64,000 nt of DNA from an uncultured Pseudomonas sp. (lineage in GTDB: Bacteria > Pseudomonadota > Gammaproteobacteria > Pseudomonadales > Pseudomonadaceae). Position numbers and translations under genes: made by a program. Positions 55,685-64,000 of this stretch are shown one piece after another. Position 1 is the stretch's first letter; the number at the start of each line of letters is the position of its first letter. Under the pieces are notes generated by a model. The model saw only the letters and a list, made by a program, of their open reading frames with translations. It searched no databases and was not told the origin of the DNA. The stretch lies in NCBI RefSeq assembly GCF_946885955.1, contig NZ_CAMPHI010000031.1:1-64000 (forward strand), given 5' to 3'.

Positions 55685-56593
55685 GTGCGCCAGCCAACCC
55701 TCGCTTTGCTTAGCCTGCTCGCCAGCCTGCCGCTGTGCTTGCCGGCGTGGGGCATCAGCTTTCAGACACGCCTGGAAAAAGTCGAATGGCAAGTCGAGGG
55801 CGATCAGTTCGAATGCCGCTTGTCGCAGCCCGTTACAGATTTCGGCGCCGGTGAGTTCGTCCGTCGTGCCGGCGAACAGGTGACCTTTCGCCTGCACGCT
55901 CGTGAGCGATGGCTGGGCACGGGTTCTGCGCTACTTGTGGCAGCGGCGGCGCCCTGGCAGCCGGGGCGCGGTGATATCAATCTGGGCGTGGTGACGGTGG
56001 GCGCTGGCGAGGTGCCGTTCAATAGCAGCGAGGAGCAGGGCGCGCGCTTGCTCACGGGCTTGCTGGAGGGGCGCAGCCCCTTGGTCAGGCACCGCACCCA
56101 ATATGGTGGCGAGGGGCTGGAAGTGCGCTTGCTGCCGGTCAAGTTCCGCAAGGCCTATGACGACTACCTGGGCTGCACGGCCAAGTTGCTGCCGGTGAAT
56201 TTCGATCAGGTGCGTCAGTCCAACGTCGGTTTCCCCGGCGGCGGGGTGGACCTGGATCCGCAGGCCAAGGCCAAGCTGGATATCATCCTGACCTTTCTCA
56301 AAGCCGACCCCAGCGTCAATCGCATCCAGCTTGATGGCCATGCCGACAACAGCGGCAATCGCCTGACCAACCGTGACCTGTCGCGGCGTCGCGCGCAGGC
56401 GGTGATGGAATACTTCAAGGCCAATGGCGTGCCGGCAGAGAACATCACCATGCGTTTCCATGGCGAGCGCTATCCGCTGGTGCGCAACGACAGCGAGGCC
56501 CATCGGGCGAAAAATCGCCGGGTCAGCATCCTGCTCGACCGAGCCCCCGAGGTGCAATCGACAGCTCCGGCAGCGCCTGCGCCGAACTCCTGA
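55685..56593 (+). CDS. motY: Flagellar stator protein MotY (OmpA-like)
   Basis: A 302-residue exported protein with a signal peptide ([18 protein letters not shown]). The N-terminal MotY domain ([14 protein letters not shown]) is followed by an OmpA-type peptidoglycan-binding C-domain ([30 protein letters not shown]). It anchors the flagellar stator at the basal body. GTG start at 55685, GGAG upstream. Position between pyrC and argG matches P. aeruginosa. Confidence 0.9.
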   Translation: MRQPTLALLSLLASLPLCLPAWGISFQTRLEKVEWQVEGDQFECRLSQPVTDFGAGEFVRRAGEQVTFRLHARERWLGTGSALLVAAAAPWQPGRGDINLGVVTVGAGEVPFNSSEEQGARLLTGLLEGRSPLVRHRTQYGGEGLEVRLLPVKFRKAYDDYLGCTAKLLPVNFDQVRQSNVGFPGGGVDLDPQAKAKLDIILTFLKADPSVNRIQLDGHADNSGNRLTNRDLSRRRAQAVMEYFKANGVPAENITMRFHGERYPLVRNDSEAHRAKNRRVSILLDRAPEVQSTAPAAPAPNS

Positions 56594-56727
56594 ACCCCGT
56601 TGGCGGGGCGTTTCCGACGGCGAAGTCGGCACCTGGTCGTTGCAACTGCTCGCGGCCCTGTAAATTGACCGCCAAGGCCAGTAGAATCACGGGTTTTCCC
56701 GCACAACAACCCCGTGGAGTTGATGGC

Positions 56728-57945
<1,218 letters not shown>

Positions 57946-57988
57946 GCGGCAGCGAAACGCTGCAAGTTCTAAGCTTCAAGCTTAGCGG

Positions 57989-58020
57989 ACCCCGGCCATA
58001 AGCCGGGGTTTGCATTTTTA
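57989..58020 (+). terminator. Terminator of argG
   Basis: ACCCCGGC, loop CATAA, GCCGGGGT (57989-58009), then TTGCATTTTT. Confidence 0.75.
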
Positions 58021-58035
58021 GAGAGGAGAACCTCG

Positions 58036-58428
58036 ATGAGACTGTTGCACACCATGCTGCGCGTCGGCGATCTGGATAAGTCCATCGCCTTCTACACCGA
58101 AGTGCTGGGCATGACCCTGCTGCGGCGCAAGGATTACCCGGATGGCCAGTTCACCCTGGCGTTCGTCGGCTATGGCGACGAGGCGCACAATAGCGTGATC
58201 GAGCTGACCCATAACTGGGGCGTGGACAGCTACGAGCTGGGCACCGGCTACGGCCACATCGCCCTGGAAGTGAGCGATGTCTACAAGGCCTGCGAGGATA
58301 TCCGTTCACGCGGCGGCAAGATCACCCGCGAGCCGGGGCCGATGAAGCACGGCAGCAGCATCCTGGCGTTCGTCGAGGATCCGGACGGCTACAAGATCGA
58401 ATTGCTGTCGCCGTCGCGGGCTGATTAA
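58036..58428 (+). CDS. gloA: Lactoylglutathione lyase GloA
   Basis: A 130-residue glyoxalase I that detoxifies methylglyoxal. The four metal ligands fall at the same positions as E. coli GloA: H5, E56, H74 and E122. GAGAGGAG precedes the ATG at 58036. Confidence 0.96.
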   Translation: MRLLHTMLRVGDLDKSIAFYTEVLGMTLLRRKDYPDGQFTLAFVGYGDEAHNSVIELTHNWGVDSYELGTGYGHIALEVSDVYKACEDIRSRGGKITREPGPMKHGSSILAFVEDPDGYKIELLSPSRAD

Positions 58429-58436
58429 ACTATGCT

Positions 58437-58456
58437 TTGTAAGTGATGGCTTACAA
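58437..58456 (+). promoter_or_regulatory. Short dyad before the GAF-GGDEF gene
   Basis: TTGTAAG (58437-58443) and CTTACAA (58450-58456), 6-base gap; 38 bases before the start. Possible operator. Confidence 0.3.
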
Positions 58457-58494
58457 GGTGAATGAGCATTCGGCTCGGCCGGACGAGGTGTTGC

Positions 58495-59565
58495 ATGGCT
58501 AGCGAGAACTACGCGCAGCGGCTGATTCAGGCTGTGCAGGAGTTGTCCATGGCAAGGAGTCTGGATGCGGTTGCGGATGTCGTACGCCATGCGGCGCGTG
58601 AGTTGGTCGGCGCCGATGGCGCCACCTTCGTTTTGCGTAACGGCGAGCAATGCTTCTACAAAGACGAGGACGCCATCAGTCCGCTGTGGAAGGGCCAGCG
58701 CTTTCCGCTGCAAGCCTGTATTAGCGGTTGGGCCATGCTCAATCGGCAGGCCACGGTCATCGAAGATATTTATCTGGACGAGCGTATTCCCCACGCGGCC
58801 TATCGGCCGACCTTCGTTAAAAGCCTAGTCATGGTGCCGATTCGTACCCTCGAACCCATAGGTGCCATCGGCACCTACTGGGCCAATCAGCACCGTGCTA
58901 CGACTAGTCAGGTCGAGATGCTCCAGGCCCTGGCCGATGCCACCTCGGTAGCCTTGGAAAATGTTCAGATGTATGCCGAGCTGGAGCGCCGGGTGCAGGA
59001 GCGGACCGCACAGTTGGCCGAGACCAACCAGCGCCTGCAGGACGAGATGTTGGTACGCGAAGCGGCCGAGCAGGCGGTGCGGAAGATGTCACTGACCGAC
59101 GAGCTGACCGGGCTGTATAACAGGCGCGGTTTTCTGCTCCTGGCTGAGCGGGAGCTGGAATCGGCGCGTCGGCGTCAGGGCCGTAGCCTGCTGCTCTATG
59201 CGGATCTGGACTACCTCAAGCAGGCAAACGACCGTTTCGGCCATGCCGCAGGCGATGTCATGCTGATCGATGCGGCTCAGGTGCTCAAATCTCTGTTCCG
59301 TGCCACCGATGTGGTGGCCCGCTTGGGCGGCGATGAGTTCGTGGTGCTGGCCGGTGATTACAACAGCAGTGAAGAGGTGCTGCTGCGTCTAGACAAGGCG
59401 CTGGCGGAGTTCAACCGCCGTAGCGGTCGGCAGTTGTCGCTAAGCGTTGGAGTCGCTGAATCTTCGTTGCAGGCGGGCGAGGGGTTGGAGGATTTGTTAA
59501 CCCAGGCCGATGCGGCCATGTACGCCAACAAATTCGCAAGGCGTCACTTGCAGGCAGTGGTCTGA
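58495..59565 (+). CDS. GAF-GGDEF diguanylate cyclase
   Basis: A 356-residue cytoplasmic c-di-GMP synthase. A GAF domain (about 20-170) leads through a coiled coil (ELERRVQERTAQLAETNQRL) to GGDEF with GGDEF intact and RATD five residues before as I-site. GAGGTG precedes the ATG at 58495. No membrane helix; GAF probably senses an intracellular ligand. The 284-base gap after it (59566-59849) has a terminator but no gene. Confidence 0.92.
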   Translation: MASENYAQRLIQAVQELSMARSLDAVADVVRHAARELVGADGATFVLRNGEQCFYKDEDAISPLWKGQRFPLQACISGWAMLNRQATVIEDIYLDERIPHAAYRPTFVKSLVMVPIRTLEPIGAIGTYWANQHRATTSQVEMLQALADATSVALENVQMYAELERRVQERTAQLAETNQRLQDEMLVREAAEQAVRKMSLTDELTGLYNRRGFLLLAERELESARRRQGRSLLLYADLDYLKQANDRFGHAAGDVMLIDAAQVLKSLFRATDVVARLGGDEFVVLAGDYNSSEEVLLRLDKALAEFNRRSGRQLSLSVGVAESSLQAGEGLEDLLTQADAAMYANKFARRHLQAVV

Positions 59566-59798
59566 CGGCATGCCGCTACAACGAAAAAGGCTATGTCCCA
59601 GCTATGCGTTGTATGCAGTTATGCCCTGTAGGAGACGCGCCCCCATGGCGAATGCAGCCCGCAGGGCCGCCGGCCGATTGCTTGATGAATATGGCGAAAG
59701 GTTCGCCCCGAGGTCGGGCCTTCTACACTATCTGCACCATTCGATACTTGCGTAGAAACCAAACAGCGCGTGCAACACGCAATTGGGACAGAGCCAAG

Positions 59799-59827
59799 AA
59801 AAAGCCCCGCGAACTGCGGGGCTTTTT
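59799..59827. terminator. Bidirectional terminator
   Basis: AAAAAGCCCCGC, loop GAACT, GCGGGGCTTTTT: a perfect 12-bp stem that ends the small gene on the minus strand and could also end the GGDEF transcript. Confidence 0.85.
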
Positions 59828-59849
59828 GCTTAAGCGGTAGGGTAGTGCG

Positions 59850-60029
59850 TTACAGGTCGAAATCGTATTCGGCCAATTGCTTGTTCAAACGTCGCTCGTC
59901 AAGGAAGTTATCGATGATGCGGCGCTTGGTCAGATTGGTTTTTGCCACCTCGACCGGCGCTTCCGCGTCCTCGGCATCTTCCGCGACAAAGTCTTCATCG
60001 AGTTCAAGATCTTCTTTAGCAGTGCTCAT
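59850..60029 (-). CDS. PA3496-family small protein
   Basis: A 59-residue protein with an acidic N-terminal half and a conserved basic end TKRRIIDNFLDERRLNKQLAEYDF. It matches the P. aeruginosa PA3496 family, thought to be linked to envelope integrity. ATG 60029 has GGAG 8 bases upstream; a GTG at 60038 is too close. It precedes nth as in P. aeruginosa. Confidence 0.8.
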   Translation of the reverse strand: MSTAKEDLELDEDFVAEDAEDAEAPVEVAKTNLTKRRIIDNFLDERRLNKQLAEYDFDL

Positions 60030-60136
60030 CTGTTTCACTCCAGGCTACCGGGGCCCTTTGCGCACCTTATAGCGGCAAAACCTGAGCGGGTAAAAAAGAT
60101 TTTTTCAATCGGAGTGAAGGTTTTTCTATATAAAAA

Positions 60137-60775
60137 CTATTCGTCCGATGTCTTGTGCTTGTACTCGCACAGGTCCTCGATGCGGCAGCTGCCGCAACGC
60201 GGCTTGCGCGCCTGGCAGACGTAGCGGCCGTGAAGGATCAGCCAGTGGTGCGAATCGAGGAGAAACTCCTTGGGCACGAACTTCAGCAGCTTCTTTTCCA
60301 CTTCCACGACATTCTTGCCGGGAGCGATGCCGGTGCGGTTGCTGACCCGAAAAATATGCGTGTCGACGGCCATCGTCAGCTGGCGGAAGGCGGTATTGAG
60401 CACCACGTTGGCGGTTTTGCGTCCGACCCCGGGGAGGGCCTCCAGGGCTTCGCGGGTCTCGGGAACCTGGCTGCCGTGGCGCTCGACCAGCAGGCGGCAG
60501 GTTTCGATGACGTTCTTCGCCTTGCTGTTGTACAGGCCGATGGTCTTGATGTATTCGCTCAAGCCATCGACGCCCAGGGCATAGATCGCCTCGGGGGTAT
60601 TGGCCACCGGGAACAGCTTGGCGGTCGCTTTGTTGACCCCGACGTCGGTGGCCTGGGCCGAGAGAATCACCGCGATCAGCAGCTCGAACGGCGTGCTATA
60701 GGCCAGTTCGGTTTTCGGCTCGGGATTGTCCTCGTGCAGGCGGCGGAAAATCTCGTGGCGTTTGGCCGCGTTCAC
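60137..60775 (-). CDS. nth: Endonuclease III
   Basis: A 212-residue DNA glycosylase/AP lyase for oxidised pyrimidines. The HhH motif [14 protein letters not shown] and the catalytic region [13 protein letters not shown] are present, as are the four C-terminal cluster Cys ([17 protein letters not shown]). GTG start overlaps the rnfE stop, so it is coupled to rnf. Confidence 0.97.
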   Translation of the reverse strand: MNAAKRHEIFRRLHEDNPEPKTELAYSTPFELLIAVILSAQATDVGVNKATAKLFPVANTPEAIYALGVDGLSEYIKTIGLYNSKAKNVIETCRLLVERHGSQVPETREALEALPGVGRKTANVVLNTAFRQLTMAVDTHIFRVSNRTGIAPGKNVVEVEKKLLKFVPKEFLLDSHHWLILHGRYVCQARKPRCGSCRIEDLCEYKHKTSDE

Positions 60776-61482
60776 TCGATCACTCCGGTCACCCGCACGC
60801 GACGGTTCTGCACCGGCGCTGCGACCTGGCGCGCCTTGGCACGTTCGCTCAGTACCTCGTCGATACGGTTCTTGCCGGCGATCAGCAGGCCGAGCACGAG
60901 AAACGCCCCCGGCGGCAGTATCGCCAGGAGGAAACCCTTGTAGTCGCCGATCAGGGTGATCTGCCAGTCGCTGGCGATCGGACCGAACAGCAGGTGCATA
61001 TTGGCGAAGATCGCGCCGGTGCCGAGCAGCTCGCGCAGGGTGCCGATAATCACCAGCACCATGCCAAAGCCCGTGCCCATGGCCAGGCCATCGTAGGCGG
61101 CGCGGGCGGGGTCGTGCTTGGCGGCGAAGCCGTCGGCGCGGCCGAGGATCACGCAGTTGGTGGTGATCAGCGGGATAAAAATGCCGAGTATCTGGTACAG
61201 CTCGTAGGTGAAGGCTTGCATCAGCAGTTCGATGCAGGTGGTCAGCGCGGCGATGATCATGACGAAAGCCGGCAGCCGCACAGCGGTGTTGACCACCCCG
61301 CGTACCAGCGATACCGCGGTATTGGAGCAGATCAGCACCACAGCGCTGGCCAGCGCCAGGCCCAGAGCGTTGACCGTGGAGTTACTGACCCCAAGCAGCG
61401 GGCACAGGCCGAGCAACTGCACCAGGGCCGGGTTGTTCTTCCACAGACCGTTGAGGGTGATATCGCGATAGCTGGTGCTCAT
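60772..61482 (-). CDS. rnfE: Electron transport complex subunit RnfE
   Basis: A 236-residue membrane protein with six helices, RnfE type ([20 protein letters not shown] start). Part of the ion-motive ferredoxin:NAD+ oxidoreductase that also reduces SoxR. It overlaps rnfG (ATGA). Confidence 0.94.
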   Translation of the reverse strand: MSTSYRDITLNGLWKNNPALVQLLGLCPLLGVSNSTVNALGLALASAVVLICSNTAVSLVRGVVNTAVRLPAFVMIIAALTTCIELLMQAFTYELYQILGIFIPLITTNCVILGRADGFAAKHDPARAAYDGLAMGTGFGMVLVIIGTLRELLGTGAIFANMHLLFGPIASDWQITLIGDYKGFLLAILPPGAFLVLGLLIAGKNRIDEVLSERAKARQVAAPVQNRRVRVTGVIE

Positions 61483-62186
61483 GGCGCGGTTCCTCGCTGA
61501 TTATCGACGCTCGGGTTCTGCGGCTTAGGCTGGGCACTGATGGAGTCTGCCGCGGGCGCGCCGTTGCCGAGCAGTTCGCTGCGATGCGCATCGAAGTAAA
61601 GCAGGGCGTTATGCACCGCCTTGACCACCGCGCGCGGGGTAATGGTGGCGCCGGCGAACTGGTCGAATTCGCCGCGGTCTTTCTTCACCGCCCAGCCGGC
61701 TGCGTTCGGGTTTTCCAGCGATTTTCCGGCAAATCCATGGATCCACTGGCTTTTGCTCGGATCGATCTTGTCGCCGAGACCAGGCGTTTCACGGTGCTGG
61801 AGCACCCGCACACCAGCCAGACGGCCATCGGCATAGATGCCGACCAGCAAGCGGATCGCACCGCTGTAGCCATCCGGCGCGGTGGCCTGGAGAATCACAG
61901 CTGCAGCTTGACCGTTCTTCAGCGCGATATACGCCTGTTGCGGGCTACGGCCGCCGAGCAGCGGGTCTTGTACGGCGATGCTGTTGTCCAGCAGGTGATT
62001 GTCGTGGCTGTCGGGCGGCAGAATCTCGCCCAGGGCACGGACCTGGGCTTCACGGGCGGAAGCTTCGATACGACCGGCGGTGGCTTGCTGGATCAGGGTC
62101 ACGACGCCCACCGTAACCACGGCGAACAGGCCGAGTACTGCACTGTTTTTCAGCATTGAGCGGCTGATTTCGGGAAGCATGTTCAT
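61479..62186 (-). CDS. rnfG: Electron transport complex subunit RnfG
   Basis: A 235-residue periplasm-facing subunit with one N-terminal helix. The covalent FMN attachment motif reads [10 protein letters not shown], with Thr in place. C-terminal tail is Pro/Gln-rich. Overlaps rnfE and rnfD by four bases each. Confidence 0.93.
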   Translation of the reverse strand: MNMLPEISRSMLKNSAVLGLFAVVTVGVVTLIQQATAGRIEASAREAQVRALGEILPPDSHDNHLLDNSIAVQDPLLGGRSPQQAYIALKNGQAAAVILQATAPDGYSGAIRLLVGIYADGRLAGVRVLQHRETPGLGDKIDPSKSQWIHGFAGKSLENPNAAGWAVKKDRGEFDQFAGATITPRAVVKAVHNALLYFDAHRSELLGNGAPAADSISAQPKPQNPSVDNQRGTAP

Positions 62187-63214
62187 TCGCCCAACTTGAA
62201 GCCGCGACTCGGCTTGCGATGGCCATAGGTGCGCGGCCGGGTGTAGTAGTCGATGGTAGGCGCCGCCAGGTTCATCAGCAGCACGGCGAACGCCACCGCA
62301 TCCGGGTAGCCGCCCCAGGCGCGGATCACGTAGACCAGCACGCCGACGCCGATACCGAAGATCAGCCGCCCCAGGTTGCTGGTGGCGCCGGAGACCGGGT
62401 CGGTGACGATAAAGAAGGCGCCGAGCATGGTCGCGCCGCTGAGCAGGTGAAACAGCGGCGAGCCGTGGGAGTCCGAGCCGCTGCCATTCCAGAACAGCAG
62501 GCTCATGACGAACAGCCCGGCGAGCATGCCAACCGGCGCGTGCCAGGTGAACAGGCGCTTATGCAACAGGTACAGGCCGCCGGCGAGGAATGCCAGGTTG
62601 ACCGCTTCGCTGGCCATGCCGCCGAAGTAGCCGAACGCCGGGTTCTGTTGCCAGAGTTCGTCCATGGTCAGGCTTTTATTGATCTTCAGGGCATCCAGCG
62701 CGGTGGCCTGTACCCAGCCGTCCGGCAGCTTGGCGAGGCCCAGAACCTGCTGCAGGCCGCCGAGCAGGTCGACACTGTGCGGCGCCGGCCAGCGCGTCAT
62801 GTCGAGCGGGAAGGAAATCAACACCACGACGTAGCCGAGCATCGCCGGGTTGAACGGGTTCTGCCCGAGGCCGCCATACAGCTGCTTGCCGAATACGATG
62901 GCGAAGCCGCAGGCGACCAGCGTCAGCCACCAGGGCGCGTAGGGCGGCAGGGCCAGGGCCAATAGAACCGCAGTGACCAGTGCGCTGTAGTCCTTGAGGA
63001 AGAATCCCAGCGGGCGTTTGCGCAAGGTCAGGATCGCTGCCTCGAAACCCAGGGCGCAGGCGCTGGCCCAGATCAGGTTGAGCAGGGTGCCGACACCGAA
63101 CAGCCAGGTCAGCGCGAAGATGCCCGGCACGGTGGCGAGCACGACCTGCAGCATGACTTGCTGGGTGCGGTTGCTGCCCTTGGCGTGGGGCGATGTGATG
63201 CGGGGCAGGGCCAT
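62183..63214 (-). CDS. rnfD: Electron transport complex subunit RnfD
   Basis: A 343-residue membrane subunit with about nine helices and the FMN attachment segment [16 protein letters not shown]. Start ATG 63214 follows GGAGCG. It lies 145 bases after rnfC, with a palindrome between. Confidence 0.93.
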   Translation of the reverse strand: MALPRITSPHAKGSNRTQQVMLQVVLATVPGIFALTWLFGVGTLLNLIWASACALGFEAAILTLRKRPLGFFLKDYSALVTAVLLALALPPYAPWWLTLVACGFAIVFGKQLYGGLGQNPFNPAMLGYVVVLISFPLDMTRWPAPHSVDLLGGLQQVLGLAKLPDGWVQATALDALKINKSLTMDELWQQNPAFGYFGGMASEAVNLAFLAGGLYLLHKRLFTWHAPVGMLAGLFVMSLLFWNGSGSDSHGSPLFHLLSGATMLGAFFIVTDPVSGATSNLGRLIFGIGVGVLVYVIRAWGGYPDAVAFAVLLMNLAAPTIDYYTRPRTYGHRKPSRGFKLGE

Positions 63215-63281
63215 TGGCGCTCCGGTTGATGTCTTGCATGGGCTACGGCTTACGCAGCCTTGATAACTGTTCAAAAACCCA

Positions 63282-63351
63282 ACCCGGATGCGCTCCGGGT
63301 ATGTTGGCAGGCATGTGTGGCGCCGCAGCCCGGATTGCAGCCGGGCTACGG
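63282..63351. repeat. CCGGAT-family palindromes between rnfC and rnfD
   Basis: ACCCGGA-TGCGC-TCCGGGT (63282-63300) and AGCCCGGATTGCAGCCGGGCT (arms 63327-63333 and 63341-63347) sit inside the rnf operon. They may change mRNA stability between the two genes. Confidence 0.55.
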
Positions 63352-63359
63352 CGCGCCGC

Positions 63360-64000
63360 TCAGCCTGCGTGCTCCTGTAATCTGCTTTCCGCTTGCGCCA
63401 GGCGTTCGCGCGCCGCTGTCAGGGCTTCGGCCGCGCTGCTGTCGTCGCGCTCCAGCTTGCGCAAGTCGGCGCGGGCGAAGGCGACTTCGGTTTTCAATGC
63501 GCGGGTGGCCTCATCGACTGGACGCTTGTCGCTGCGCACCAGCTCCGGTGCCGGCTTGTTCGAGGCCTTTTCGGCGGCATGCAACGCTTGCTCGGCATTG
63601 GCCAGGGCATCGCGCAGTTTGCCCAGTTCGGCTTCGTCGCTGCCGGCTTTCTCCGCCTTCTTCAACTCGGCACGCTTCATCGCCAGTTCGATCTTGGCTT
63701 TTTTCAGCGGGTCGATTTCCGGGGGCGTTTGCGCGGCCGCGGCGGGTACAGCGGGCGCCTGGCTTTCCAGGTTGGCCAAAAATTGCTCGGCGGCTTGCAA
63801 CTGGTCGCGCAGCTGTTGCAGTTCGCTGTGTTGCTCCTCGCTAGGCGCTTCGAGTTTCTCCAGCTTGCGCACTTGGGCGCGCAGCATGGCGGCGTCGATC
63901 TTGGCTTTTTTCAGCGCAGCGTCATCGGCGACGGGCTTTGCGCTCGGTGCCGGTGCTTCAACTTGCAGGCCAGCGAGCAGTTTCTCCGCTGCTTCCAGTT
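63360..64000 (-). CDS. rnfC: RnfC, C-terminal part (gene continues past the window)
   Basis: The last 213 codons of rnfC; the NADH- and FeS-binding domains are beyond 64000. The visible part is Ala/Lys/Glu-rich coiled coil made of a repeated unit: an acidic start, A-L-K-K-A-K-I-D/E-x-A-M-x-R-A, then K-L-E or K-A-E and a Leu-rich stretch; three units are complete and a fourth is cut. Such tails are known in gammaproteobacterial RnfC/RsxC. Confidence 0.85.
   Translation of the reverse strand, partial: LEAAEKLLAGLQVEAPAPSAKPVADDAALKKAKIDAAMLRAQVRKLEKLEAPSEEQHSELQQLRDQLQAAEQFLANLESQAPAVPAAAAQTPPEIDPLKKAKIELAMKRAELKKAEKAGSDEAELGKLRDALANAEQALHAAEKASNKPAPELVRSDKRPVDEATRALKTEVAFARADLRKLERDDSSAAEALTAARERLAQAESRLQEHAG

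Overview
The window is a GC-rich gammaproteobacterial chromosome segment, almost certainly Pseudomonas. The evidence is the gene order: argF with a downstream ABC ATPase, then grxD, bfr, bfd, peroxiredoxin, rnt, pyrC, motY, argG, gloA, and later nth next to rnfE/G/D/C with a PA3496-type small gene. This follows the P. aeruginosa layout with local insertions. Single motile-cell genes (motY), Vfr-type cAMP chemistry, glycerol catabolism and several RND pumps also fit. No tRNA, rRNA, CRISPR array, prophage or intact transposase was found; the first 60 bases carry repeats that could be an insertion-sequence end.

Layout. 0.2-3.6 kb: an alpha-glucosidase and its sugar ABC ATPase, then two very small conserved genes. 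3.8-6.9 kb: a bifunctional penicillin-binding protein. 7.1-9.5 kb: a small enzyme cluster (methyltransferase, two VOC proteins, aldo/keto reductase). 9.8-15.0 kb: a TetR-controlled RND efflux operon ending in a cupin gene. 15.2-21.6 kb: a Cu(I)/Ag(I) efflux operon (small secreted Cys protein, CusC-, CusB- and CusA-like) with all three CusA metal-relay methionines. 21.9-24.5 kb: a membrane diguanylate cyclase convergent with a secreted DUF1566 protein. 24.6-28.0 kb: divergent metR/metE. 28.0-33.9 kb: a FecR-domain secreted protein, a TPR/beta-barrel outer membrane protein and a divergent CHASE2 adenylate cyclase. 34.0-40 kb: a lipase-like hydrolase, then glpD, glpR, ybaK and glpK. 40-43.4 kb: PilJ-N-like protein, porin, PhzF-like enzyme. 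43.5-60 kb: the conserved housekeeping stretch, interrupted at 51.0-53.7 kb by a LysR/dinucleotide-binding/MBL-fold cassette that looks accessory. 60.1-64 kb: nth and the 3' half of the rnf operon, cut by the window end inside rnfC.

The most unusual module is at 28.0-33.9 kb. The FecR protein ends in a small beta-barrel-like domain of the kind carried by SLAM (type XI secretion) cargo, and it sits directly downstream of a gene whose product has the SLAM architecture (N-terminal TPR, C-terminal outer-membrane barrel). The divergent gene is a CHASE2 sensor fused to a class III adenylate cyclase. I infer a surface-exposed protein with its own exporter, linked to cAMP signalling; this needs profile and structure tests.

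Regulation visible in the DNA includes two GlpR operators (one over the ybaK start codon, giving a glpR/ybaK-glpK divergent arrangement), a double palindrome in front of the tetR gene, a perfect dyad over the -35 of the cus operon, a LysR-type dyad at 51.9 kb, a MetR-type dyad before metE and a Fur-box-like site before bfd. Intergenic space is rich in extragenic palindromes: one CCGGAT/ATCCGG family recurs at five loci and two other loci share a nested double-hairpin design.
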